DNA from: Syntrophales bacterium
GTDB lineage: Bacteria; Desulfobacterota; Syntrophia; Syntrophales; PHBD01
Reading direction: 5' to 3'
Assembly (NCBI GenBank): GCA_035363115.1
Contig: DAOSEM010000001.1
Coordinates: 186,001-250,000 of the forward strand
Length of the DNA: 64,000 nucleotides
Below are positions 44,389 to 53,040 of this stretch, one piece after another. Within the stretch, counting starts at the first letter, position 1. Each line of letters starts with the position of its first letter. Both the position numbers and the translations under genes were made by a program. The notes under the pieces were generated by a model that made no database searches, was not told the origin of the DNA, and was given only the letters and a program-made list of their open reading frames with translations.

Positions 44389-45621
44389 ATGGCAGGAAAA
44401 GGGAAATCGGTGATCGTCGGGCTGGATATCGGGACAACGAAGACCTGCGCCGTCGTCGGGGAACTGACGGAGCAGGGCGTGAGCATCATTGGGATCGGGT
44501 CCCACCCGTCGGAGGGCCTTCGCAGGGGCGTGGTGGTGAACATCGAGAGCACCGTCGAGGGAATCCGCCGGGCCGTGGAGGAGGCGGAGCGCATCTCCGG
44601 CTGCCAGATCCGGTCCGTCTTTGCCGGTGTCGCCGGAGCCCACATCCAGGGACAGAACAGCCTGGGCATCGTGGCGGTGAAGGGACGCGAGGTGGACCAG
44701 GACGACGTGAAGCGGGCCATCGAGGCGGCCAAGGCGGTGGCGATTCCCCTGGACCGCGAGATCATCCACACCCTGCCCCAGAGCTACACCGTGGACACGC
44801 AGGAGGGGGTCCGGATGCCCGTGGGGATGTCCGGCGTCCGGCTGGAGGCGAAGGTGCACCTGGTCACGGGCTCCGTCGCGTCCATCCAGAACGTCGTGAA
44901 ATCGGTGAACCGCGTGGGCCTCGACATCGAGGGGATTGTCCTGGAGCAGCTCGCATCCAGCCTGGCCGCCCTCGGGGAGGACGAGAAGGACCTCGGGGTG
45001 GCCCTCCTGGACATCGGCGGCGGCACCACCGACATCGCTGTCTTCACCGAGGGGAGCATCCGCCACACCGCCGTCCTGCCCGTCGGGGGGAGCTACGTCA
45101 CCAGTGACATCGCCACGGGCCTCCGGACGCCGGCGGCGGAGGCGGAAAAGATCAAGCTCAAGTACGGCTGTGCCTATCCCCCGCTGATCTCCAAGGATGA
45201 GACCATCGAGGTGCCCAGCGTGGGCGGCCGGGAGCCCCGGGAGGTGTCCCGGCAGATCCTGGGGCGGATCATCGAGGCCCGGGTGGAGGAGATCCTCATG
45301 ATGGCCCAGAAGGAGATCGTCCGTTCCGGTTACGACGACCACCTGGCGGCGGGGATCGTCCTCACGGGAGGCACGGCTCTCCTGGAGGGGATCACGGAGC
45401 TGGCGGAGCGCGTGTTCAACGCCCCGGTTCGCCGGGGCTGTCCCCAGGGCGTCGTGGGGCTGGCGGACATCGTCAACAGCCCCCTGTACGCTACGGGGGT
45501 GGGACTGGTGGTTTTTGGAGGCATGGAGGCAATCAGGCAACAACGGTCTTTCAGGGGGAAGGGTCAGGTGATCGACCGAGCGGTAGACCGGATGAAGAGA
45601 TGGATTCTTGATAACTTTTAG
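44389..45621 (+). CDS. ftsA: Cell division protein FtsA
   Basis: 410-residue actin-fold ATPase that tethers FtsZ to the membrane. VIGLDIGTTK-type phosphate-1 site (VIVGLDIGTTKTCAVV), phosphate-2 LDIGGGTTDIA, adenosine site LTGGTALLEG, and a C-terminal amphipathic helix (DRAVDRMKRWILDNF) for membrane binding. Ten bases before ftsZ. Confidence 0.97.
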   Translation: MAGKGKSVIVGLDIGTTKTCAVVGELTEQGVSIIGIGSHPSEGLRRGVVVNIESTVEGIRRAVEEAERISGCQIRSVFAGVAGAHIQGQNSLGIVAVKGREVDQDDVKRAIEAAKAVAIPLDREIIHTLPQSYTVDTQEGVRMPVGMSGVRLEAKVHLVTGSVASIQNVVKSVNRVGLDIEGIVLEQLASSLAALGEDEKDLGVALLDIGGGTTDIAVFTEGSIRHTAVLPVGGSYVTSDIATGLRTPAAEAEKIKLKYGCAYPPLISKDETIEVPSVGGREPREVSRQILGRIIEARVEEILMMAQKEIVRSGYDDHLAAGIVLTGGTALLEGITELAERVFNAPVRRGCPQGVVGLADIVNSPLYATGVGLVVFGGMEAIRQQRSFRGKGQVIDRAVDRMKRWILDNF

Positions 45622-45630
45622 GGGGAGGAA

Positions 45631-46779
45631 ATGTTCGAAATGACAGATTCATTGAGCATGGCCGCGGCAAAAATCAAGGTGGTCGGCGTTGGAGGCGGCG
45701 GGGGGAACGCCATCAACACGATGATCTCCTACAACCTGCAGGGCGTGGATTTCCTGGCCGCCAACACGGACGCCCAGGCCCTCCGGGCGAACGCTTCGCC
45801 CGTGAAGATCCAGCTTGGATCGGAGGCCACCCGGGGGCTCGGGGCGGGGGCGGATCCCGAGGTGGGGCGCCAGGCGACCATGGAGGTCCGGGACGAGATG
45901 TACCGCCACCTGGAGGGGGCGGACATGGTCTTCATCACCGCCGGCCTCGGCGGCGGGACGGGGACGGGCGGCGCGCCCATCGTGGCGGACATCGCCCGGG
46001 AACTGGGCGCCCTGACCGTCGCCGTGGTGACCAAGCCCTTCCAGTTCGAGGGGAAAAAGCGGACCGTCCAGGCGGACGACGGGATCGCGGAGCTCCGGAA
46101 GATCGTGGACACCCTCATCGTCGTCCCGAACCAGAGACTGCTCAGCCTCGGGGGGCGCGGACTCTCCATCCCCGACGCCTTCAAGAAGGCCGACGAGATC
46201 CTCTACAACGCCGTCAAGGGGATCTCCGATCTCATCACCGTTCCGGGCCTCATCAACCTGGATTTCGCCGACGTGAAGAACATCATGTCCGGGATGGGAA
46301 TGGCCCTCATGGGAACGGGAACGTCCAGCGGGGAGAGCCGGGCGGTGGAGGCGGCCCAGAAGGCCATCTCGTCGCCGCTCCTCGAGGACAACACGATCCA
46401 GGGCGCCCAGGGAATCCTGCTGAACATCACCGGCAGCCCGGACATCACCCTCTTCGAGGTGAACGAGGCGTCCACCCTGATCCAGTCGGAGGCCCACGAG
46501 GACGCCAACATCATCTTCGGGATCGTCATCGACGAGAACCTGACGGACGAGATCCGGATCACCCTCATTGCCACCGGGTTCGACGGATCCATGGGGAAAA
46601 AGCGGCTGCCCCTCCCGGGGATCAACCTGGGCGCCTCGGCGGGCGAGGATCCCCTCCTGGTGCCGGCCTGGAAGCGGAAGCAGGTTCCCCTGGAGAGCAT
46701 GAAGGTCGTGAAGCTCGGCCTGATCGACGACAACGACGACCTGGAGAGGCCGGCTTTCCTGAGGCGGCAGGCGGACTGA
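45631..46779 (+). CDS. ftsZ: Cell division GTPase FtsZ
   Basis: 382-residue tubulin homologue. VVGVGGGGGNAINTM at the N-terminus, tubulin signature GGGTGTGGAP, T7 loop NLDFADVKNIM. After a ~35-residue linker the C-terminal LERPAFLRRQ is the conserved peptide that binds FtsA. GGGGAGG ribosome site suits high expression. Last gene of the dcw cluster. Confidence 0.98.
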   Translation: MFEMTDSLSMAAAKIKVVGVGGGGGNAINTMISYNLQGVDFLAANTDAQALRANASPVKIQLGSEATRGLGAGADPEVGRQATMEVRDEMYRHLEGADMVFITAGLGGGTGTGGAPIVADIARELGALTVAVVTKPFQFEGKKRTVQADDGIAELRKIVDTLIVVPNQRLLSLGGRGLSIPDAFKKADEILYNAVKGISDLITVPGLINLDFADVKNIMSGMGMALMGTGTSSGESRAVEAAQKAISSPLLEDNTIQGAQGILLNITGSPDITLFEVNEASTLIQSEAHEDANIIFGIVIDENLTDEIRITLIATGFDGSMGKKRLPLPGINLGASAGEDPLLVPAWKRKQVPLESMKVVKLGLIDDNDDLERPAFLRRQAD

Positions 46780-46852
46780 AAAGCAGGAGGACATTCCCCC
46801 TCCGGGTTTTGAGTTCCCTGGGACAATCTGGTACAAGGGAACGGGACCCGGT

Positions 46853-48580
46853 ATGAACTCCTGGACGCTGAAACAGAAATATGCCCGTCTGACCGACGGC
46901 GAAGAAGGGGCGGTCCGAAAGGCCTGGACGGAGGCGGCCACCGTCTGCCTGGCCTACCCCAACGCCTACCGGACGGGCATGTCGAACCTGGGCTACCAGG
47001 TTGTCTATGCGATTCTGAACGAGCGTCCGGACTGGATCTGCGAACGGACATTTCTTCCCGACCCCGGGGACGAGGGCTTCTTCTCCCCGGGGTCCATCCC
47101 CCTTTTCAGCCTGGAGTCGCAGCGCCCCCTCACGGATTTCGACCTCCTGGCCTTTTCCGTCTCTTTCGAGAACGACTACCCCAACATCCTCTCGATCCTC
47201 GAAATGGCCCGTATCCCCCTTTCCGCTTCCCAGCGTGGAGACCGGGATCCCCTCGTCATCGGGGGAGGGGTCGCCCTCACGCTCAACCCGGAACCGCTGG
47301 CGCCCTTTTTCGACCTGTTCCTCCTCGGGGAGGGAGAGGAGATGCTCCGGGAGTTCATGGATGCCTACGGGGAGGCCCGGCACAGCCGCCTGTCCCGGGA
47401 GGAGACCCTCCGGAAGATCCAGGAGGAGATCCCCGGGGCCTATGTGCCCTCCCTCTGGCAGGTCCACTACGGCCCCGATTCCCGGATCGAGGCGGCGGAG
47501 CCCCTTCACTCCGGCTATCCCGGACGTGTCACCGTGCGGCGGGTCCGGGACATCGGCCGGTTTGCCACGGAGCAGGTCATCTCCACCGCCGGAACGGAGT
47601 TCGGGGAGATGTTCCTCACCGAGGTGAGCCGGGGTTGCGGTCGGGGGTGCCGCTTCTGTGCCGCCGGGTATCTGTACCGTCCCCCGCGATTCCGCCCGCC
47701 CGAGGTCCTGCTGCCTTCCATCGAGCGGGGCATCGCGCAGGGCCGGAAGATCGGGCTCCTGGGGACCGCCGTCTCGGACCACCCGGACCTGCGGCTTCTC
47801 TGCCGGGCCGTCCTGGAGCGGGGAGGCCGGGCGGCCATCGGCTCCCTCCGCCTGGACCGTCTGGACGGGGAAATGGCGGACCTCCTGGCACAGTCCGGGG
47901 TGGAGACGGTCTCCCTGGCACCGGAGGCGGGGACGCAGCGACTGCGGAACGTGATCCGGAAAGGCATTGACGAGGATCAGGTCCTGGAGGCGGCGGAGAT
48001 GCTCATCGCCCGGGGGATTTCCAATCTCCGGCTCTACTTCATGACGGGCCTTCCCACCGAGACGGACGACGACGTCGAGGCGATCATCGAACTGACGCGG
48101 TCGGTGCAGCATCGCGCCCTGGCCTCTTCGCAGGGAAAGCGGCGGTTTCGCCGCCTCACCCTGAGCCTCAACCAGTTCATCCCCAAGCCGGCGACACCCT
48201 TCCAGTGGCATCCCCTGGAGGACGTCCGGACCGTCCAGCGGCGGATCCGGCGCATCACCCAGGCCTTCCGCCGCGAACGATCGGTGACGGTGCTCTCGGA
48301 CCTGCCGAAGTGGAACTACATCCAGGCCCTCCTGTCCCTGGGGGACCGTCGCGTCGCGGACATTCTCCTCATGGTCCACCGCTCCGGCGGCAACTGGACG
48401 GAGTCGCTGAAGGCGGTGAACGTCAACCCGGATTTCTACGTCTACCGCCGGAAGGAACCCGATGAGATCCTGCCCTGGAGTTTCATCGACCACGGCGTTT
48501 CCGGGGACCTGCTCCGGAGGGAGTACCGGGACGCCCTGGCAGGATGGACGCCGCCGGAGGGGTGGGGGGCGGCGGAATGA
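46853..48580 (+). CDS. B12-binding-domain/radical SAM protein
   Basis: 575-residue protein. N-terminal ~180 residues resemble a cobalamin-binding domain (IGGGVALTLNPEPLAPFFDLFLLGEGEE), followed by a radical SAM barrel with the cluster motif CGRGCRFC (Cys at ~262-269) and the family run AGYLYRPPRFR. It matches the uncharacterised TIGR03960-type radical SAM proteins. A 7-base inverted repeat (46813-46819/46836-46842) lies just before it. The stop overlaps the DMT gene (ATGA). Confidence 0.88.
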   Translation: MNSWTLKQKYARLTDGEEGAVRKAWTEAATVCLAYPNAYRTGMSNLGYQVVYAILNERPDWICERTFLPDPGDEGFFSPGSIPLFSLESQRPLTDFDLLAFSVSFENDYPNILSILEMARIPLSASQRGDRDPLVIGGGVALTLNPEPLAPFFDLFLLGEGEEMLREFMDAYGEARHSRLSREETLRKIQEEIPGAYVPSLWQVHYGPDSRIEAAEPLHSGYPGRVTVRRVRDIGRFATEQVISTAGTEFGEMFLTEVSRGCGRGCRFCAAGYLYRPPRFRPPEVLLPSIERGIAQGRKIGLLGTAVSDHPDLRLLCRAVLERGGRAAIGSLRLDRLDGEMADLLAQSGVETVSLAPEAGTQRLRNVIRKGIDEDQVLEAAEMLIARGISNLRLYFMTGLPTETDDDVEAIIELTRSVQHRALASSQGKRRFRRLTLSLNQFIPKPATPFQWHPLEDVRTVQRRIRRITQAFRRERSVTVLSDLPKWNYIQALLSLGDRRVADILLMVHRSGGNWTESLKAVNVNPDFYVYRRKEPDEILPWSFIDHGVSGDLLRREYRDALAGWTPPEGWGAAE

Positions 48581-49530
48581 TGAATCCGCCACAGGTGCAC
48601 GCCGCGACCGGGGGTGTTTACCTCCGGCTCTTCCTGACGGCCGTCCTGTGGGGCGGGACCTTCGTCGCCGCCCGCGTCGCCGCCCGGGAGGCGGGTCCCT
48701 TTGCCGGGTCGTTCCTGCGCTTCTTTGCCGCCTGTCTGCTCCTGGTCCCCCTGGTCTTTCATCGGGAAGGCCCGGGGCTCCGGATCCGGGGCCGCCAGGT
48801 TCTCTGGATCGCCCTCCTGGGCTTGACGGGGGTCTTCGGCTACAACTTCTTTTTCTTCCTGGGCCTGAAGACCGTGACCGCCAGCCGGGCGTCCCTCATC
48901 GTGGCGAACAACCCCGTCTTCATCGCCCTCTTCGCGGCGCTGATCTTCCGCGAGCGGCTGACCGGCACCCGGCTGGCGGGGATCCTCCTGTCCCTGGCGG
49001 GGGCTGTCACGGTCATCACCCGGGGGAACCCGGCGGAGATCCTCCACGGGGGCATTGGAATCGGAGAGCTTTCCATCCTGGGGTGCGTGGCGAGCTGGGT
49101 GGCCTATTCGCTCATCGGGAAGGTCGCCATGGACGGGATGAGCCCTCTCCTGGCGGTGACGGCCTCCTGTGTCACCGGGATGCTCTTCCTCCTCCCGCCG
49201 GCGGTTGCGGAGGGTATGATCGGGCAGGCCCCGGGCTACGGCTGGACGACCTGGGCGGGGATCGCCTACCTGGGCGTGTTCGGGACGGTTCTCGGCTTTC
49301 TCTGGTACTACGAGGGCATCCGGGCGATCGGCCCGTCCCGGGCGGGGATCTTCATCAACTTCGTCCCCGTCAGTGGCGTCATCCTGGGCTGGCTGATCCT
49401 GGGCGAGAAGATTGACCTGTCTCTCCTGGCCGGGGCGGTTATGGTGATCGGTGGCGTGGCCCTCGTGAACCGCACCCCGCCGCTTACCAGGGCAGATCGC
49501 CCAGACCTTCGAGGAACGCCAGGCAGTTGA
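48577..49530 (+). CDS. DMT-superfamily (EamA) transporter
   Basis: 317-residue inner-membrane protein with ten hydrophobic segments in two EamA repeats (VLWGGTFVAARVAA; LGVFGTVLGFLWYYEGIRAIGPSRAGIFINFVP split across repeat two). Substrate unknown; probably metabolite export. The start overlaps the radical SAM stop, with a second ATG three bases on. Its last 47 bases overlap the convergent deacetylase-like gene. Confidence 0.88.
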   Translation: MMNPPQVHAATGGVYLRLFLTAVLWGGTFVAARVAAREAGPFAGSFLRFFAACLLLVPLVFHREGPGLRIRGRQVLWIALLGLTGVFGYNFFFFLGLKTVTASRASLIVANNPVFIALFAALIFRERLTGTRLAGILLSLAGAVTVITRGNPAEILHGGIGIGELSILGCVASWVAYSLIGKVAMDGMSPLLAVTASCVTGMLFLLPPAVAEGMIGQAPGYGWTTWAGIAYLGVFGTVLGFLWYYEGIRAIGPSRAGIFINFVPVSGVILGWLILGEKIDLSLLAGAVMVIGGVALVNRTPPLTRADRPDLRGTPGS

Positions 49531-50236
49531 TGCCCAGGACGCGGTGGTTGTATCCGCCCTCCAGGACGGCAAAACAGCCGGCGCCGCAGTCGATCGCGGC
49601 CTCCTGGACCATCCTCCCGATCTCCCGGTAGTCCTCCGGGGCCAGGACGCCGCCCCAGTCTCCCTTCCCGTAGTCGAACCCGGCAGACACTGCAATCAGG
49701 TCCACCCCCTCCGAGGGGAGGGCCTCCTCCACCTGCCGCAGGTAGTCCGAGGCCCGGGAGGCGGAAGGATTGATGATGGTTGCGAAGTCCTGCGAGCCGA
49801 GGATGTTGACCGTCCCGTCGCCGAAGTGGAGGTCGATGTCCAGGATGAAGGCCCGCTCGATCCTTTCCTCCCGTTTGAGCTTCGCCACCGCCACGGCCAT
49901 GTTGTTGAAGTAGCAGAAGCCCCAGGAGCGGCCGGCCGAGGCGTGGTGCCCCGGCGGGCGGACCAGCGCGAAGGCCGGCTCCTCCATTCCGATCATGGCC
50001 GCCTGGATCGTCGCGCCGGCAGCGAGGGCCGCCAGATCGTAAAGGCCGTAGGAGCCGACATGGTGGATATGGGTGTCCGTGTGGACTGCGGCGATGTCCG
50101 CCTCCGCGGCGGGCTCTGCCCGGAGGAAGTCCACCCGGCCCTCGAGGACGTTGACGATCGATTCCAGCCTGCCCGGCTCCGCCGCCGGGTCCGAGGTGTA
50201 GGTCTGGTAGAAGTCTTCGTGAAAGATCACGTTCAT
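49484..50236 (-). CDS. Histone deacetylase-family (acetoin utilisation-like) hydrolase
   Basis: 250-residue zinc amidohydrolase fold. RPPGHHA (~93-99) supplies the paired His, DIDLHFGDG and AGFDYGKGDWGG supply metal ligands, and LEGGYN the active-site Tyr. Family members deacetylate lysine, polyamines or acetoin-related compounds; substrate open. Shorter than the ~340-residue bacterial average, missing part of the N-terminal region. Start overlaps the TfoX-N gene stop (ATGA). Confidence 0.85.
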   Translation of the reverse strand: MNVIFHEDFYQTYTSDPAAEPGRLESIVNVLEGRVDFLRAEPAAEADIAAVHTDTHIHHVGSYGLYDLAALAAGATIQAAMIGMEEPAFALVRPPGHHASAGRSWGFCYFNNMAVAVAKLKREERIERAFILDIDLHFGDGTVNILGSQDFATIINPSASRASDYLRQVEEALPSEGVDLIAVSAGFDYGKGDWGGVLAPEDYREIGRMVQEAAIDCGAGCFAVLEGGYNHRVLGINCLAFLEGLGDLPW

Positions 50237-50580
50237 GGAGTCTCCTTTCCCACCTTGGCCGGCAGCGTCCGGACGAAGGCCCGCGCTTTTGCGAGCCAGG
50301 CCTTGAGGTCTTTGTCTTTCTCGACCCCCCGGGGGCCCACCATGACCCAGCCCGCCATGGGCCGGCCGGTCACGTCGAAGGGCCGGGCGTGGGGGGCGTC
50401 CAGGGCCTCCTGAAAACGATCCAGCCCCACCCGGACGATCAGGGAATCCTTCCAGATGCCGCACATCATGTTGCCCTTCAGGAGGAAACAGACCCCTCCG
50501 AACATCCTCTTCGCCGACAGGTCCGTCCATCGGTCGACAATGAGCCGGATGCGCTCCTCCAGAACCTGGTCATACGCCAT
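50233..50580 (-). CDS. TfoX/Sxy N-terminal-domain protein
   Basis: 115-residue protein. KRMFGGVCFLLKGNMMCGI and WVMVGPRGVEKD match the TfoX N-terminal fold. Full TfoX/Sxy regulates competence with CRP; this one lacks the C-terminal domain and its role is unknown. The ATG at 50580 (MAYDQV) is preferred to a GTG at 50589. Coupled to the deacetylase-like gene. Confidence 0.85.
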   Translation of the reverse strand: MAYDQVLEERIRLIVDRWTDLSAKRMFGGVCFLLKGNMMCGIWKDSLIVRVGLDRFQEALDAPHARPFDVTGRPMAGWVMVGPRGVEKDKDLKAWLAKARAFVRTLPAKVGKETP

Positions 50581-50672
50581 GTTTTTCACCCGCTTTTCTG
50601 TTTGTCCTTGACGCCGCCCTGACTCTGCCGGAAAATCCGCTGCAAAAAAATACCCGAAAAGGCGTATGCATC

Positions 50673-50885
50673 ATGAAACAGCGCGAAATCACGTCCACGG
50701 ACCGCCTTCTGGCGGGCGTCTGCGCCTCCTGTCCGGTCTGCCGCCGTGCCCGGAAGACGCAGGCCGGAGCGGCATATTCCTTTGTCCGGACCATCGAGGC
50801 CGGGGCCTGCCCCTTTTGTCGGGCCTACGAGCGGGTTCACGGCCGCAAGGCTCATGAGCCGGTGCCCGGCAAGGCCGGGAGGTAA
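50673..50885 (+). CDS. Cys-rich mini-protein, probable zinc ribbon
   Basis: 70-residue basic protein. Cys groups at CASCPVC (~17-23) and CPFC (~46-49) could bind one zinc ion. The tail (YERVHGRKAHEP) is basic. Family unrecognised. Codon use looks like its neighbours. It is divergent from the TfoX-N gene and convergent with the membrane-protein gene; ribosome site AAAAGG is moderate. Confidence 0.6.
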   Translation: MKQREITSTDRLLAGVCASCPVCRRARKTQAGAAYSFVRTIEAGACPFCRAYERVHGRKAHEPVPGKAGR

Positions 50886-50923
50886 AGGCTGCGTGAAGGG
50901 GCGAAGACCCGAGTGGACCCGGT

Positions 50924-51310
50924 TTATCCCGGAAGCCGGAGCAACATCCGGATCGTCCAGAACCCCTGGGCCAGGCCGCCGATCAGGAGCAGCCAGAGGA
51001 CGAGCCTGGAGGTGACGGTGTCGAACTCCGGCCGGCCCTTCGCCAGGAAATAGTGATGGATGGCGAAGGCAAAGATCCCGCCGGCGCTGACGACCAGGGA
51101 AAGTATGAGCCCGGCGGCGGCCCCCCGGTCCACGAGCACGAGGCCATAGAGGCCCGCCAGCCAGAGGGGGAGGTGGATCCAGAGAAAGCCCGCGAGTCCC
51201 CCGGGGAGGCGGAATATCTCCCACTCCTTCCAGTAGGCCGAGTCCATCTCGTGCAGGATCAGGAGCGTCAGGTTCACCAGGTAGAGCCAGAAGAGAATCT
51301 GCTGTTCCAT
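50924..51310 (-). CDS. Integral membrane protein, DUF6713-like
   Basis: 128-residue protein with four hydrophobic segments. MEQQILFWLYLVNLTLLILHE holds a membrane Glu/His pair and DSAYWKEWEIF follows; this fits small uncharacterised membrane proteins of the DUF6713 kind (tentative). ATG at 51310 follows AAAGGAG. No catalytic motif can be named. Confidence 0.72.
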   Translation of the reverse strand: MEQQILFWLYLVNLTLLILHEMDSAYWKEWEIFRLPGGLAGFLWIHLPLWLAGLYGLVLVDRGAAAGLILSLVVSAGGIFAFAIHHYFLAKGRPEFDTVTSRLVLWLLLIGGLAQGFWTIRMLLRLPG

Positions 51311-51339
51311 GCGGGCTCCTTTCGGGCCTCTTATGCCGG

Positions 51340-51651
51340 TCAACTCCAGTCCGGAATGTCCATTTCCAGAATGGCCGAACTGAGCGACTTTCCATGGAGG
51401 TCAAGGGCCAGTGTCCGCGTCACGCCGCCGGAGAGGGCGTTGTGCATGACGAAGTTGAGGGCGCCGATGTTGGGAAGGGCATAGCGGACCACCTCCCCCT
51501 CGACGATCTCGGAGAAGAAGGCCTTGACGCGCTCGGCCGTAACGTACCGCTCGATCAGCGGATAGTCGGCCGGGTCGTACGCGATGACCGAGACATTCGC
51601 CGTGTTGCCCTTGTCTCCCGTGCGGGAGTGGGCAATCTCCTTCAGCTTCAT
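51340..51651 (-). CDS. AtuA-related small protein
   Basis: 103-residue protein. KLKEIAHSRTGDKGNTANVSVIAY at the N-terminus is the hallmark of the domain that is the C-terminal part of longer AtuA-type (DUF1446) proteins; here it is a separate gene overlapping the larger one by four bases (ATGA). The pair probably acts as one complex. Confidence 0.85.
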   Translation of the reverse strand: MKLKEIAHSRTGDKGNTANVSVIAYDPADYPLIERYVTAERVKAFFSEIVEGEVVRYALPNIGALNFVMHNALSGGVTRTLALDLHGKSLSSAILEMDIPDWS

Positions 51652-52988
51652 TCCGTCACCTCGTAACGGATGGAAGGTTTCACCAGCGATCGCGGGATCA
51701 GGGTGGACACCATCGCCACGACCTCCCGGGCCGCCTTCCAGGCGCCCGCTCCCCCCGCCGGTCCGTTCGTGTACAGGGTTTCCACTTCATTGCCGATTCG
51801 GAGGGCCTCCGCCATGCTCTTCGTGCGGCCGGCGACCCGCACCCGGACCTCATAGGGATCGTGCCCGGCTGACAGCCTGTCCCGGTGGAGCGAATCGACG
51901 CCGATGAGGTCATGGCGGATCTCGTCGAACGGCACGCCCGTGAGCTTCAATCGCTCCGCCACGATCTCCAGGGCCAGCCTCCCCCGGGCGACCGCGCCGG
52001 GTCCGCCGTAGCTGATCTGGCCCTCACCGATCCAGCCGTCGAGGCAGCCGATGGAGACCTTCAGCGTATCGGTTCTCGGCTTCCCCCTTCCGCCGGAAAC
52101 CTCCACCCGGTCGGGCCCGGCCGGGGCCATCCGGACGCCGGTGTAGTCGGCTACCACGTCCGGGGTGACGTAGGACGAGGGATCGTGGATCTCGTAGAGG
52201 AGCTGCTCCTTGCACGTGGCCAGGGTGACCATTCCGCCGGAGCCGGGCACCTTGGTGACGACGAAGACACCATCCTCCCGGACCTCGGCGATGGGAAACC
52301 CCAGCCGGGCCAGCCCGGGTACGTCCTTGCGGCCCGGATCGGCGAAATATCCGCCGGTGACCTGTCCCGCGCATTCGAGCAGGTGGCCCATGACGGTGGC
52401 CTGTCCCATCCGGTCCCAGTCGTTCATGTCCCAGCCGAACTCAAAGATCGCCGGGGCGGTGAAGAGCGCCGGGTCCGCCACGCGGCCGGTGATGACGACG
52501 TCGACGCCGTTCCGGAGGGCCTCAACCAGGCACTCCGCCCCCAGGTAGGCGTTGGCGGAGACCATCCGGTCTCTCAGGGCCGCCGACGATTCGCCCGTCT
52601 CCTCGATGCGGTAGTCGCCTGCCCGGATCGCCTCCAGGACGTCGTCGCCCGTCACGGCGGCGATCTTCAAGCCCCCGATGCCCAGCCTGCGGGCGACCTC
52701 CCCGATTTTCTCCGCCCCGGCGGCCGGATTGGCCGCGCCCATGTTGGTGACGATCCGGACCCCGTTTTTCCGGCACACGGGCAGGCAGGCCTCCATCCGC
52801 GCAGCCAGGAGCGGGTCGAAGCCCGCCTTTGGATCCTTCATCCGCGCCTGCTGGGCGATGGCGATGGTCCTCTCGGCGAGGCACTCGAAGACGAGGTACC
52901 CGATGCCGCCTTTTTCCGCCAGTTCGACGGCGGGCTCGATCCGGTCTCCCGAATAGCCGGCCCCCGAGCCGATCCGGAGGATCTTCAT
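51648..52988 (-). CDS. Acyclic terpene utilisation AtuA-like protein (DUF1446)
   Basis: 446-residue protein of the AtuA/DUF1446 family. RIGSGAGYSGDRIEPAVELA at the start, GIGYLVFECLAE, TNMGAANP and ITGRVADPALF are characteristic. AtuA is needed for citronellol/geraniol use in Pseudomonas, but the wider family lies in many acyl-CoA degradation clusters, and no Atu partners are nearby. Start at 52988 with AAAAGGA. Confidence 0.87.
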   Translation of the reverse strand: MKILRIGSGAGYSGDRIEPAVELAEKGGIGYLVFECLAERTIAIAQQARMKDPKAGFDPLLAARMEACLPVCRKNGVRIVTNMGAANPAAGAEKIGEVARRLGIGGLKIAAVTGDDVLEAIRAGDYRIEETGESSAALRDRMVSANAYLGAECLVEALRNGVDVVITGRVADPALFTAPAIFEFGWDMNDWDRMGQATVMGHLLECAGQVTGGYFADPGRKDVPGLARLGFPIAEVREDGVFVVTKVPGSGGMVTLATCKEQLLYEIHDPSSYVTPDVVADYTGVRMAPAGPDRVEVSGGRGKPRTDTLKVSIGCLDGWIGEGQISYGGPGAVARGRLALEIVAERLKLTGVPFDEIRHDLIGVDSLHRDRLSAGHDPYEVRVRVAGRTKSMAEALRIGNEVETLYTNGPAGGAGAWKAAREVVAMVSTLIPRSLVKPSIRYEVTE

Positions 52989-53040
52989 GAAGTCCGTCCT
53001 TTTGCCTTCTTCACGGTACTGGCCGCAATGCTCCTCTGCT

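Noticed and set aside
46813..46842. Hairpin after ftsZ as a terminator
   Set aside because: The 7-base stem has no T tract and sits only ten bases before the next gene; at most a weak element.
50586..51404. 272-codon minus-strand open frame overlapping the membrane-protein gene
   Set aside because: Same strand but a different frame from a clear four-helix membrane protein with its own ribosome site; translation is Arg/Pro-rich without a domain.
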